Source: Bacteroidota bacterium (GTDB taxonomy: Bacteria > Bacteroidota > Ignavibacteria > Ignavibacteriales > Ignavibacteriaceae). Taken from it: a stretch of 64,000 nucleotides of DNA. Shown in pieces: positions 25,825-35,049 of the stretch. Below the pieces are notes generated by a model, which was not told the origin of the DNA, searched no databases, and saw nothing but the letters and a program-made list of their open reading frames with translations. The stretch covers positions 186,001 through 250,000 of the forward strand of contig JAKALM010000001.1 in the NCBI GenBank assembly GCA_021824145.1. Reading direction: 5' to 3'. How positions within the stretch are numbered: the first letter of the stretch is position 1; the number at the start of each line of letters is the position of its first letter. The translations under genes were made by a program, and so were the position numbers.

Positions 25825-27156
25825 TTGCAAAATATTAGAAAGATAATAATTCCAATAATTTTGATTGTTCTTTTTCTTACTACTTTAAATTTAGCGCAAG
25901 ATAAAAAGAACCTTACACTCGATGAGTGTATAAAAATAAGCCTTGAAAACAGCAAGATACTTCATTCATCTAAAATGAAAATTATTTCTTCTGAAGCTCA
26001 ATTAAGCCAGGTAAATGCTTCTCGTTTGCCTTCTCTTTCACTAAGCGCATCTTATACTCGTCTAAGCGAAGTAAATCCATTTGAAGTAAATACTCCATTT
26101 GGAAATTTTGTTATTTCACCTTCAATATTTGATAATTACAACGCAAAGTTATCTTTGCAGCAGCCTTTGTTTACTGGCTTCAAATTATCAAGCAGTTCTG
26201 ATATTGCAAAATATAATTCACTTGCAGTAAAACAAGATTTTAGCAAGGATGAACAAGATGTTATTTACAGCGTGAAAAACGCTTATTGGAATTTATTCCT
26301 TGCTGGAAAATTTAAAGAAGCAATCGATGAAAATGTTCAGCAGGTAAAAGCACATTTAGAAGACATTCAAAATTTTTATAAACAAGGTTTGGCAACAAAA
26401 AATGAAGTGCTTAAAGTTGAAGTACAATTATCGCAGGCACAATTAAATCAAATTGATGCGAATAATTCTGTTAAGCTGGCTGTTGTTAATCTTGATAATG
26501 TAATGAATATACCATTAACTACAAATGTGCAAGTTCAAAAAGATATTAAAATTGAAAATGAAAATATTGACGAGCTTGATCAATTGATTTCTAAAGCTCT
26601 GCAGAATCGCCCTGAAATAAAATCAATGCAGTATCGTGTTGATGCAAGTAAAAGCGGCATAACGCTTGCACAATCAAATTGGTATCCGCAATTATTTTTA
26701 TCGGGTGAATATCTTTATGCAAAACCAAATCAAAGAATTTTACCGACAGAAAATAAATTTAATGGAACGTGGGATGTTACTTTGGGGGTTCAATTAAATC
26801 TTTGGAATTGGGGTGCAACAAAAGATCAAACTGATCAGGCACAAGCACAATATGAACAAGTAAAAGATGGTTATAAAACTTTACAAGATGGAATTACTCT
26901 CGAAGTAACTCAAGATTATTACAATTTGATTAAAGCAAAAGAAAAAGTTTTTGTAACTGAACAAGGTGTAAGCCAAGCTGAAGAAAATTATCGTGTTACA
27001 GACGAAAGATTTAAGCAGGGATTGACTTTAAATTCAGAATTACTCGATGCAGAAACAGCATTGATGCAGGCAAAAACAAATCATGCACAGGCAATTGTTG
27101 ATTATGAATTAGCTAAAGCTCTGCTTGAAAAATCAACAGGCGGAAAAAAGAATTAA
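25825..27156 (+). CDS. TolC-family outer-membrane efflux protein
   Basis: A 443-residue outer-membrane channel from the TTG at 25825, which follows an AAGGAG site by 7 nt; an ATG at 25780 would add 15 polar residues before the signal peptide and has no such site. The signal (IIIPIILIVLFL) is followed by two repeated coiled-coil halves: LTLDECIKISLENS ... YSVKNAYWNLFLA and NRPEIKSMQYRVDASKSGITLAQSNWYPQLFLSG, typical of TolC/OEP. It forms the exit duct for the RND pump encoded downstream. Confidence 0.92.
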   Translation: MQNIRKIIIPIILIVLFLTTLNLAQDKKNLTLDECIKISLENSKILHSSKMKIISSEAQLSQVNASRLPSLSLSASYTRLSEVNPFEVNTPFGNFVISPSIFDNYNAKLSLQQPLFTGFKLSSSSDIAKYNSLAVKQDFSKDEQDVIYSVKNAYWNLFLAGKFKEAIDENVQQVKAHLEDIQNFYKQGLATKNEVLKVEVQLSQAQLNQIDANNSVKLAVVNLDNVMNIPLTTNVQVQKDIKIENENIDELDQLISKALQNRPEIKSMQYRVDASKSGITLAQSNWYPQLFLSGEYLYAKPNQRILPTENKFNGTWDVTLGVQLNLWNWGATKDQTDQAQAQYEQVKDGYKTLQDGITLEVTQDYYNLIKAKEKVFVTEQGVSQAEENYRVTDERFKQGLTLNSELLDAETALMQAKTNHAQAIVDYELAKALLEKSTGGKKN

Positions 27157-27173
27157 AAAATTTGAGGTAAAAA

Positions 27174-28226
27174 ATGGCAAAGAAAATTAAATATTCTATA
27201 ATCCTAATTGCAGCTTTTGTTTTAATTGTTGCAATTCTTCTTCATAATCGTTCAAAAATTAGAGCTGCTGAAAATGTTGATAAAGTTGACTCTTATCCGG
27301 TTAATGTTGATACTGTAAAACTTTCATACATAAATGACCACCTTAATTTAGTTGGAACAATCCAAGCAAATAATGATGTCCCTATTGTTTCTGAAGCTCA
27401 AGGAAAAGTTATTGGTGTGTTTGCGCAGGTTGGTGATTATAAAAAAGCTGGCTCAACTTTGATTCAGCTTGAAGATGATTTAGAAAAAGCAGCTTATAAA
27501 ACAGCTGAAGTAAATTACAATAAAGCACAAAAAGATTTTGAACGTTATCAAGTTCTTTATAAAGAAAAATCTGCAACCGATTCACAGCTCGAAACTGCAA
27601 AGCTAGCTTTGCAATCAGCAGAGGCCCAATACATCAGCTCTAAAAAAGCATATGAAGATACAAAAATAGTTACTCCAATTTCTGGAATTGTAACTTCTCG
27701 TAATGTTGATATAGGAAATTACGTCCCAAGTCATTCAACGGTTGCCGAAGTTGTTGATATTGCAACTTTGAAAGCAATGATAAATGTTTCAGAGCAAGAT
27801 GTTTTTAATTTGAAAGTTGGAGATAAAGTTCAAATTACAACCGATGTTTATCCGGGTGTAACTTTTGAAGGAAGAATAAAAACAATTTCAGATAAAGGAG
27901 ATGCTGCACATAATTATCCAGTTGAGGTTGATCTTCCAAATAGCAAAGAACATCCGTTAAAAGCTGGGATGTTCGGACATATAATTTTCAATTCGGTTTC
28001 AAAAACCAAATCACTGGTAATTCCAAGAGATGCTTTGCTTGGCAGTGTAAAAGATGCACAAGTTTATGTAGTTGAAAACGGCGTAGTAAATTTGCGGAAT
28101 CTTGTAATCGGCAATTCATCAAACAATTATTTGGAAGTATTATCCGGTTTAAACGATGGTGATGTTGTTGTTGTAAACGGCCAAAATAACTTGAAAGAAA
28201 ATTTCAAAGTTAAAATCGTTAGATAG
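27174..28226 (+). CDS. RND efflux periplasmic adaptor (MFP)
   Basis: A 350-residue HlyD/AcrA-type adaptor. An N-terminal anchor helix (ILIAAFVLIVAILL) precedes a biotinyl-lipoyl-like domain (VPIVSEAQGKVIGVFAQVGDYKKAGSTLIQLED), an alpha-hairpin (KTAEVNYNKAQKDFERYQVLYKEKSATDSQLETAK), the second lipoyl half (TPISGIVTSRNVDIGNYV) and a beta-barrel with membrane-proximal domain. It bridges the RND pump and TolC. No lipobox is present. It lies 17 bp after the TolC gene. Confidence 0.93.
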   Translation: MAKKIKYSIILIAAFVLIVAILLHNRSKIRAAENVDKVDSYPVNVDTVKLSYINDHLNLVGTIQANNDVPIVSEAQGKVIGVFAQVGDYKKAGSTLIQLEDDLEKAAYKTAEVNYNKAQKDFERYQVLYKEKSATDSQLETAKLALQSAEAQYISSKKAYEDTKIVTPISGIVTSRNVDIGNYVPSHSTVAEVVDIATLKAMINVSEQDVFNLKVGDKVQITTDVYPGVTFEGRIKTISDKGDAAHNYPVEVDLPNSKEHPLKAGMFGHIIFNSVSKTKSLVIPRDALLGSVKDAQVYVVENGVVNLRNLVIGNSSNNYLEVLSGLNDGDVVVVNGQNNLKENFKVKIVR

Positions 28227-28270
28227 AATTGGAATGATAAAAAAATGAGAAAAGTTTTAGGAGATTTAAG

Positions 28271-31200
28271 ATGACAATTACAGAACTATCGATTAAGCGG
28301 CCAACGCTGGTTGTTGTTGTGTTCTCTGCATTGATTTTGCTTGGGCTTTACAGTTACACCCAACTCAATTATGAGCTGCTGCCAAAAATTACTCCGCCAG
28401 TAATTACAATTATGACTGTATATCCCGGAGCTTCACCAAATGAGGTTGAAACTTCGGTTACAAAACCAATTGAAGATGCAATTTCAACTCTTGATCAGGT
28501 TGATAATGTTACCTCAACTTCTAGTGAAGGTGTTTCTTTTGTTGTAATCCAATTTCTTCAATCGGCTGATGTTGATATCCAATTACAAAGTGCGCAGAGA
28601 AAAGTAAACCAAATTTTGAATACGCTGCCTACTGAAGTTAAAACACCTGTACTTTCAAAATTTGCCTTGGATGAAATTCCCGTTTTACGAATGGGAGTAA
28701 CAAGCAATATGCAACCGAAACAATTTTATCAATTTGTTGTTGATAGAATTCAGCCGAGAATTTCAAAAATTTCTGGTGTTGGACAAATAACTTTAGTTGG
28801 CGGAGAAGAAAGAGAAATAAAAGTTAATTTGAATGCTGATAAAATTCGATCATACGGATTATCAATTCTTCAAGTGGTTCAAGTTATTCAATCATCAAAT
28901 TTAGACTTCCCGGCTGGTAAAATTGAAAATAATTCCAACCAATATGTTGTAAGGCTTGCAGGTAAATTTAATTCATTAAATACTTTGAAGAATTTAATTG
29001 TTACTCACTTGCCGAATGGAAGTAATGTCAGGCTTCAGGATGTTGCAGAAGTTGAAGATGGAACAAAAGATCCTGTAAGCATAAGTAGAATTGATGGTGT
29101 TTCTTCAATTGGAATGCTTGTGCAAAAACAAACTGATGCAAACACTGTTGACGTAAGCAAATTAGTTAAGCAAGAACTGGCTAAAATTGAAAATGATTAC
29201 AAAGCTGAAAATGTTAAGTTTAATATTGCGCAAGATGAATCTCGTTTTACAATTGATGCAGCGAATGGCGTGAAGTTCGATTTAGGATTAGCAGTTCTTT
29301 TAGTTGCAATTGTAATGCTTTTGTTTCTGCATAGTTTCAGAAATTCTTTCATTGTTATGCTTGCAATTCCATGTTCGCTTATTTCAACAATGACTGTTAT
29401 GCTTATCATGGGTTACACTTTAAATTTGATGACACTGCTCGGGCTTTCGCTGGTAGTAGGATTTTTAGTTGATGATTCAATTGTGGTTCTAGAAAATATC
29501 CATCATCATTTAGAAAAAGGAGAAGGAAAACGAGAAGCCGCTATTAAAGGAAGAAATGAAATTGGATTTGCAGCGCTCGCAATTACAATGGTTGATGTAG
29601 TAATTTACGTTCCGCTTGCATTAACCGGCGGACTTATAGGAAATATTTTAAGAGAATTTTCAGTTGTTGTTGTTATTTCAACTTTGCTTAGCTTGTTTGT
29701 TTCATTCACAGTTACTCCGCTACTTGCTTCAAGGATTAGTAAAATTGAAAAACTAACTAAAGCAACCATTATCGGAAGATTTGCAATTTGGTTTGAAAAA
29801 GGTTTTAGAAATTTGACAGATCAATATATTAAAGTTTTAAAATGGTCGCTTGTAAATAAAAAGAAAGTAATTGTAATTGCAGTTGTATTATTTATTGCTT
29901 CGTTTATGTTGATACCAATGGGATTTATCGGTGCTGAATTCATGACTCAAACAGATCAAGGTGAATTTGCAGTTACCCTTGAACTGCCGCTTGGTTATAC
30001 TTTTGATCATACAAATTATGTAACTGAAGAAGTAGAAAATTATATTCGTAAAATTCCAGAAGTTAAAAAACTTTTTGTGAATGTTGGAGCTTCAAGTGAA
30101 GGTTTAATTGGACAATATTCTAATAACACTTCCGAGTTGGATGTTTCTTTAATTCCAAAGGAAGAAAGACGTAAATCAACAGATCAAATCGGAAATGAAA
30201 TAAAAGAATTTGCTCAAAAAATTCCAGGTGTTAAAGTTCGTGTAAATCCCATTGGTATTTTTGGAACAGCAAATCAAACCCCAATTCAATTAATTGTAAG
30301 TGGCGCAAATAGAAACGATGTTCAAAAAGCTGCTGAGATTGTAGAAGATGTTACTAAAAAAATTCCTGGTACGGCAGATGTCCGACTTTCATCTGAAGAT
30401 GGAAACCCTGAAACAAGAGTTGATATTGACAGACAGAAACTTGCCGATTATAGTTTATCAATTGCCGATGTTGGTGCAGTATTAAATGTCGCATTTCAAG
30501 GAAATGATGATTCAAAATTCCGTGATGGAAATGATGATTATGATATAAATATTTCGCTTGACAAATTTGATCGATCAAAAATTTCTGATCTTGAAAATTT
30601 AACTTTTGTAAATAAATTTGGTCAGTCAATTCAGTTGAAACAGTTTGCAAATATTTATCAAACAACTGGGCCAACAAAACTTCAAAGAATTAATCGTATT
30701 CCTGAAGTAACAGTTTTTTCGCAAGTGGTTGGAAGAGCTACCGGAAGTATTGGCCAGGATATTAAAAACGCTTTGGCAAAAACAAAATTACCTAAAGGAA
30801 TTGACATCTTATATTGGGGCGATTTAAAAAACCAAGCAGATTCTTTTGGAAGCTTAGGTTTAGCTTTGCTTGCAGCAATTATATTTGTATATATGGTTAT
30901 GGTAGCTTTGTATGATTCATACTTCGATCCGTTTGTAATTTTATTTTCTGTCCCTCTAGCAATGATTGGAGCACTGCTTGCATTAGCGTTAACAATGAAA
31001 TCGTTAAATATTTTTTCAATACTTGGGATAATAATGTTGATCGGTTTAGTAGGTAAAAATGCAATTCTTCTAGTTGATAGAACTTCACAGAGAAAAAGAG
31101 AAGGTGATTCAACATATGATGCATTAATTGAAGCTGGACAAAGCAGAATTAGGCCAATTATGATGACTACATCTGCAATGATATTTGGTATGCTTCCAAT

Positions 31201-31429
31201 TGCTTTGTCATTGGATGCTGGTTCTGAATGGAAATCTGGATTAGCTTGGGCAATTATCGGTGGACTCATAAGTTCATTATTTTTAACTCTTGTTCTTGTA
31301 CCTGTTATTTATTCTATTGCCGAAGGGTACAGAGAAAAGATTCCAGCTTTCTTCTTAAAGCTATTTGGGAATAAACAAAAGAAAACTTCCACAGAGCAGG
31401 AAGAAGATTTAGGATTATTAGGGAAATAA
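28271..31429 (+). CDS. RND efflux transporter permease (AcrB/HAE1 type)
   Basis: A 1052-residue inner-membrane proton-driven pump with the two-fold RND layout: N-terminal TM, porter domain (YPGASPNEVETSVTKPIEDAI), six-helix bundle with the proton-relay Asp pair in GFLVDDSIVVLENIHHH, and the mirrored C-terminal half with GLVGKNAILLVDRTSQ and the proline-rich IRPIMMTTSAMIFGMLPIAL. Hydrophobic/amphiphilic drug efflux is expected. Fourth gene of the tetR-tolC-MFP-RND operon, ending at a terminator. Confidence 0.94.
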   Translation: MTITELSIKRPTLVVVVFSALILLGLYSYTQLNYELLPKITPPVITIMTVYPGASPNEVETSVTKPIEDAISTLDQVDNVTSTSSEGVSFVVIQFLQSADVDIQLQSAQRKVNQILNTLPTEVKTPVLSKFALDEIPVLRMGVTSNMQPKQFYQFVVDRIQPRISKISGVGQITLVGGEEREIKVNLNADKIRSYGLSILQVVQVIQSSNLDFPAGKIENNSNQYVVRLAGKFNSLNTLKNLIVTHLPNGSNVRLQDVAEVEDGTKDPVSISRIDGVSSIGMLVQKQTDANTVDVSKLVKQELAKIENDYKAENVKFNIAQDESRFTIDAANGVKFDLGLAVLLVAIVMLLFLHSFRNSFIVMLAIPCSLISTMTVMLIMGYTLNLMTLLGLSLVVGFLVDDSIVVLENIHHHLEKGEGKREAAIKGRNEIGFAALAITMVDVVIYVPLALTGGLIGNILREFSVVVVISTLLSLFVSFTVTPLLASRISKIEKLTKATIIGRFAIWFEKGFRNLTDQYIKVLKWSLVNKKKVIVIAVVLFIASFMLIPMGFIGAEFMTQTDQGEFAVTLELPLGYTFDHTNYVTEEVENYIRKIPEVKKLFVNVGASSEGLIGQYSNNTSELDVSLIPKEERRKSTDQIGNEIKEFAQKIPGVKVRVNPIGIFGTANQTPIQLIVSGANRNDVQKAAEIVEDVTKKIPGTADVRLSSEDGNPETRVDIDRQKLADYSLSIADVGAVLNVAFQGNDDSKFRDGNDDYDINISLDKFDRSKISDLENLTFVNKFGQSIQLKQFANIYQTTGPTKLQRINRIPEVTVFSQVVGRATGSIGQDIKNALAKTKLPKGIDILYWGDLKNQADSFGSLGLALLAAIIFVYMVMVALYDSYFDPFVILFSVPLAMIGALLALALTMKSLNIFSILGIIMLIGLVGKNAILLVDRTSQRKREGDSTYDALIEAGQSRIRPIMMTTSAMIFGMLPIALSLDAGSEWKSGLAWAIIGGLISSLFLTLVLVPVIYSIAEGYREKIPAFFLKLFGNKQKKTSTEQEEDLGLLGK

Positions 31430-31438
31430 TTATTTATG

Positions 31439-31466
31439 TAAGGCAGAAATAATTTTCTGCCTTATA
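31439..31466 (+). terminator. Terminator after the RND operon
   Basis: An 11-bp stem TAAGGCAGAAA (31439-31449) pairing with TTTCTGCCTTA, short AT loop, then a modest T/A-rich tail. It ends the efflux operon ten bases past its stop. Confidence 0.65.
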
Positions 31467-31566
31467 CTTTAAATCAAAATAGATATTTGCTGTGTTTGAT
31501 ATCATTTTGCCAATCTATCAACCTTGAACTTAGCATTCATAAAAAATAAGTTTGAATTAAATTTTT

Positions 31567-31652
31567 AAAAGCAACTCATATTGGCTTAAAGAAAATAGGC
31601 TAGTATATCTCAATTGCTGTTATATAGCTTAATAATATGAAGTTGCTTTTTT
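31567..31652 (+). other. 86-nt imperfect inverted repeat, possible structured RNA or leader
   Basis: Left arm AAAAGCAACTCATATT (31567-31582) pairs with AATATGAAGTTGCTTTT (31634-31650) with a single bulge, and the right arm runs into TTTTTT. The 51-nt interior can itself fold (AGGCTAGTATATC against TATATAGCTT). This is longer than a normal terminator and ends 40 nt before the Rieske gene start. It may be an sRNA, an attenuator leader or a small MITE-like element; sequence alone does not decide. Confidence 0.35.
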
Positions 31653-31692
31653 ATTTTGAAAAGTTGATGCCTAAAATATTTGGAAAGTCCAA

Positions 31693-32208
31693 GTGAAAAT
31701 ATCTAGAAGATCATTTGTCGAAACAATTTTTAAGGCGGTGGCCGCAATTCCAATTCTATCTTTAGTTGTTACTTTCTTACAAAGCTGTGGAAACTCCAAT
31801 CCATCTTCTCCAAGCAATTCAACTACACCATCAGTACCCACATCGTCAAGTTTTCAAACAATACATACAACTGCTAATAATGGTAAAATAACGTTATCAA
31901 TAGATTCTTCTTCTTCACTGGCTAATGTTGGTGGTGCTGCTTACGTCGATTATCAATCAGGTTCAATTTTAGTTGACCGTGCAAACAATGATTCTTTTAA
32001 CGTCCTTTCGTCAACTTGTACACATCAAGGCTGTACAATAACTAATTTCGATACATCAACTAAACAGTTTATATGTCCTTGCCACGGTTCGCAGTTTAAT
32101 TTGAATGGGCAGGTTGTGGTTGGGCCTGCAAGAACATCTTTAACTGCGTATCAAAATACATTTTCGAATAATCAATTAATCATTGATTTGAATGCAGTTA
32201 TAACATAA
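31693..32208 (+). CDS. Tat-exported Rieske [2Fe-2S] protein
   Basis: A 171-residue protein with GTG start (GGAAAG upstream). The N-terminus has the twin-arginine motif SRRSFVE, a hydrophobic stretch and Cys32 in LQSC, possibly lipidated. A Ser/Pro/Thr-rich linker (~33-55) leads to the Rieske fold: box I CTHQGC (109-114) and box II CPCHGSQF (128-135) provide two Cys/His pairs for the cluster and the disulfide cysteines. Unlike cytochrome bc1 genes it has no cytochrome b neighbour, so it may be a stand-alone periplasmic electron carrier; that is inference. Confidence 0.88.
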   Translation: MKISRRSFVETIFKAVAAIPILSLVVTFLQSCGNSNPSSPSNSTTPSVPTSSSFQTIHTTANNGKITLSIDSSSSLANVGGAAYVDYQSGSILVDRANNDSFNVLSSTCTHQGCTITNFDTSTKQFICPCHGSQFNLNGQVVVGPARTSLTAYQNTFSNNQLIIDLNAVIT

Positions 32209-32249
32209 AATTTATTGCAAATTTTATTTGAAATTATAGGAGGCTCAGA

Positions 32250-32966
32250 ATGAGCGGAGTTGTAATTGAAGAAATTAAATTGAATGTCTCTGATGGAAGT
32301 TCGATGTCAGCATTTGTTGCCCGTCCGAGAGGAACTGAAAAACATCCTGGAATCTTTGTCTTTCAAGAAGCATTTGGAGTAAATGCTTATATTAGAAATA
32401 TTGCCGAACGATTTGCAAAAGAGGATTATGTTGCAATTGCGCCGGAATTATTTCATCGAACTTCAACTCATTTTGAAGGGGATTACAATGATTTTGAAGG
32501 TACAAGAAATCATATCCAAGCTTTAACAAACGAAGGATTAGTTGCGGATATTAAAGCTGTTGATAATTGGATAAGAAGCGAAGCGAGAATTTTAATTGAT
32601 GAAGTTGTGTCTATAGGTTTTTGTATGGGCGGAAGAGTTTCTTTTCTAGCAAATCAAACAGTGAAACTTAAAGCAGCAATTTCATTTTACGGAGGTGGAA
32701 TTCCGACCATTATAAATCAAGTACCGCAAATGCAGGCTCCGCAATTAATGTTTTGGGGCGGCTTAGATAAGCACATTGGTGATGACCAAGTTACTACTGT
32801 TACTAATGCCTTAAAAAAAAATAATAAAAAATATGTAAGTGTAACTTTTTCAGATGCAGACCATGGTTTTTTTTGCGATGTTCGACAAAGCTACAATTCT
32901 GTTGCTGCTAAACAGGCGTGGTCTTTGCTCAATGAATTTTTAAATTCTTATGTAAAGAAAAAATAA
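32250..32966 (+). CDS. Dienelactone hydrolase family protein
   Basis: A 238-residue alpha/beta hydrolase preceded by a strong AGGAGG site. Nucleophile Cys in GFCMGGRVSFL (about residue 129), Asp in GGLDKHIG and His in DADHGFF complete the DLH triad; the N-terminal part (FVARPRGTEKHPGIFVFQEAFGVN) includes the conserved Glu. Family members hydrolyse dienelactone or similar esters in the cytoplasm. It starts a run of small oxidoreductase genes on the same strand. Confidence 0.9.
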   Translation: MSGVVIEEIKLNVSDGSSMSAFVARPRGTEKHPGIFVFQEAFGVNAYIRNIAERFAKEDYVAIAPELFHRTSTHFEGDYNDFEGTRNHIQALTNEGLVADIKAVDNWIRSEARILIDEVVSIGFCMGGRVSFLANQTVKLKAAISFYGGGIPTIINQVPQMQAPQLMFWGGLDKHIGDDQVTTVTNALKKNNKKYVSVTFSDADHGFFCDVRQSYNSVAAKQAWSLLNEFLNSYVKKK

Positions 32967-33004
32967 TTTTTTAATTTAGTTATAAATAAAGGAGAAGTTT
33001 AATT

Positions 33005-33997
33005 ATGGAAAAAAGAAATCTTGGGAAACTAGGTTTAAAAGTATCAGCGATGGGTTTAGGCTGCATGGGAATGTCTGAGTTTTATGGCCCGCGGAATGAT
33101 GAAGAATCTACTAAAACTATTCATCGTGCAATTGAACTTGGAATAACTTTCTTCGATACAGCAGACATGTACGGACCATTCGTGAACGAAGTACTTGTTG
33201 GCAATGCATTAAAACCTTATCGAGATAAAGTCGTAATTGCTACAAAGTTCGGAAATGTGCGTGGAAAAAATGGTGAACGTTTGGGAATAAGCGGAAAGCC
33301 CGAATATGTTCGGCAAGCATGCGAGGCAAGCTTAAAAAGGTTAGGCGTTGATGTTATTGATCTTTACTATCAGCACAGAGTTGATCCTGACACTCCAATC
33401 GAAGACACAATTGGTGAAATGTCAAGACTTGTTGAGGAAGGTAAAGTAAGATTTTTGGGAATGTCAGAGGCATCTCCCAAAACAATTCGCCGTGCAAATA
33501 AAGTGCATCAAATTACTGCTCTGCAAACTGAATATTCACTCTGGACTCGTGACCCTGAAGAAGAAATTCTTGCAACATGCAGAGAATTAGGAATTGGTTT
33601 TGTACCTTACAGCCCTCTTGGGCGCGGCTTTTTAACCGGAAGCTTTAAAAAGCCAGAAGACATTAATGAAAATGATTTTCGTCGGCAAAATCCAAGATTT
33701 CAAGGAGATAACTTCAGCCATAATTTTCAAATTGTAAAAAAGATTGAAGAAATTGCATCAGAAAAAAATTGTAAACCATCGCAGCTAGCTCTTGCATGGG
33801 TTCTTGCGCAAGGCGATGATCTCGTTCCAATTCCAGGAACAAAAAAAATTAAATATCTCGAAGAAAATGTTGGGGCACTAGACTTGAGCTTAACCAAAGA
33901 AGATTTAGAACGGCTTGATAAAATAGCACCGCGAGGTTTTGCAAAAGGTTTCCGGTATCCTGAAGCAGTTATGAAGTCGATCGACCAAGGCCAATAA
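33005..33997 (+). CDS. Aldo/keto reductase (YajO/AKR13-like)
   Basis: A 330-residue NADPH-dependent aldo/keto reductase: [20 protein letters not shown] start, catalytic Asp and Tyr in FDTADMYGP, Lys in VVIATKFG, His in YYQHRVDPD. The [21 protein letters not shown]-terminus is typical of the AKR13-like group. Full length. It lies 38 bp after dienelactone hydrolase and 7 bp before a 2-hydroxyacid dehydrogenase, so these genes form one unit. Substrate unknown. Confidence 0.9.
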   Translation: MEKRNLGKLGLKVSAMGLGCMGMSEFYGPRNDEESTKTIHRAIELGITFFDTADMYGPFVNEVLVGNALKPYRDKVVIATKFGNVRGKNGERLGISGKPEYVRQACEASLKRLGVDVIDLYYQHRVDPDTPIEDTIGEMSRLVEEGKVRFLGMSEASPKTIRRANKVHQITALQTEYSLWTRDPEEEILATCRELGIGFVPYSPLGRGFLTGSFKKPEDINENDFRRQNPRFQGDNFSHNFQIVKKIEEIASEKNCKPSQLALAWVLAQGDDLVPIPGTKKIKYLEENVGALDLSLTKEDLERLDKIAPRGFAKGFRYPEAVMKSIDQGQ

Positions 33998-34004
33998 CAG
34001 ACTT

Positions 34005-34967
34005 ATGAAGATAGTCGTTACTTTTAAAGTACAAGACGAAGAAAAATGTATTTATGATGAAATAGTTAATCATAATTCTAAAGTAATATTTTTAAAAGAT
34101 ATTCCGGATCAAAACCGAAAGAGAGAATTAGAAACTGCCGATATACTTTTTGCGTGGAATCTTCCACGTGAAATAAGTGAAGAAGAAATAAAATTAATTT
34201 CTAAACTTAAATTTATCCAATTGCTTTCAGCCGGTTTTGATCATCTTAATTTTGATTTAATCTCCAAGAGCATAATCATTGCTGCCAACCAGGGTGCTTA
34301 TGCTGAGCCTATGGCTGAACATGCAATTGCACTGATACTTTCGCTAGCAAAAAATCTTTTTAACAACCATAAGAAAATGATTCTCGGAGAATTCGATCAA
34401 AAAACTCCAAGCAGATATTTATTAAATTCTACTGTAGGAATAATTGGCTACGGCAGTATTGGAAAAGCTGTAGCTAAAAGACTCCGAAGTTTTGGTGTTA
34501 AAATATTTGGAATCAATACAACTGCTAAAACTGAAGATGAAATTGACTTCATCGGAACATTAAAAGATCTTGATTATGTATTGAAAAATTCTGACGTGAT
34601 AATAATTTCAATTCCACTAAATGAAAAAACAAAAGGGTTAATTGGCAAAAGAGAACTGGAATTGATGAAACATGATGCAATCTTAATTAACGTTGCAAGA
34701 GGGAATATTATTATTGAAAAAGATTTGTATGAACATCTTACAACTCATCCTGAGTTTAGTGCTGGGATTGATGCTTGGTGGAATGAGCCTTTTACAACAG
34801 GTGAGTTTAAATTAAATTATCCTTTCCTGGCTCTTCCAAACGTTATTGGCTCGCCACATAATTCTGCTATCGTGCCCAGCGCTTTATTCGAGGGGCATAT
34901 GCGAGCATTAGAAAATATTAAAAAATTTTTGGAAGGTAAAGCTATTATTGGAGTTATTAATAGATAA
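34005..34967 (+). CDS. D-isomer 2-hydroxyacid dehydrogenase family protein
   Basis: A 320-residue NAD-dependent dehydrogenase. NAD-binding GYGSIGKAVAKRLRSFG (~144-160), substrate-contact IPLNEKTKGLIGKREL, catalytic Arg in INVARGNII, Glu region GIDAWWNEPF and catalytic His in GSPHNSA. The N-terminal catalytic domain is shortened relative to phosphoglycerate dehydrogenase. Probably reduces a small 2-keto acid. Same operon as the AKR upstream. Confidence 0.88.
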   Translation: MKIVVTFKVQDEEKCIYDEIVNHNSKVIFLKDIPDQNRKRELETADILFAWNLPREISEEEIKLISKLKFIQLLSAGFDHLNFDLISKSIIIAANQGAYAEPMAEHAIALILSLAKNLFNNHKKMILGEFDQKTPSRYLLNSTVGIIGYGSIGKAVAKRLRSFGVKIFGINTTAKTEDEIDFIGTLKDLDYVLKNSDVIIISIPLNEKTKGLIGKRELELMKHDAILINVARGNIIIEKDLYEHLTTHPEFSAGIDAWWNEPFTTGEFKLNYPFLALPNVIGSPHNSAIVPSALFEGHMRALENIKKFLEGKAIIGVINR

Positions 34968-35049
34968 TAATTTTTATTTACCTACACGTAAAATTTTTCT
35001 ATCTTTATCTTGAATTAATTGTAAATCAAAATTCTAAGTGGTGTTTATC

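Noticed and set aside
30682-31269. 195-codon minus-strand ORF inside the RND gene
   Set aside because: A shadow of a strongly conserved RND permease; translation has no domain and no ribosome site.
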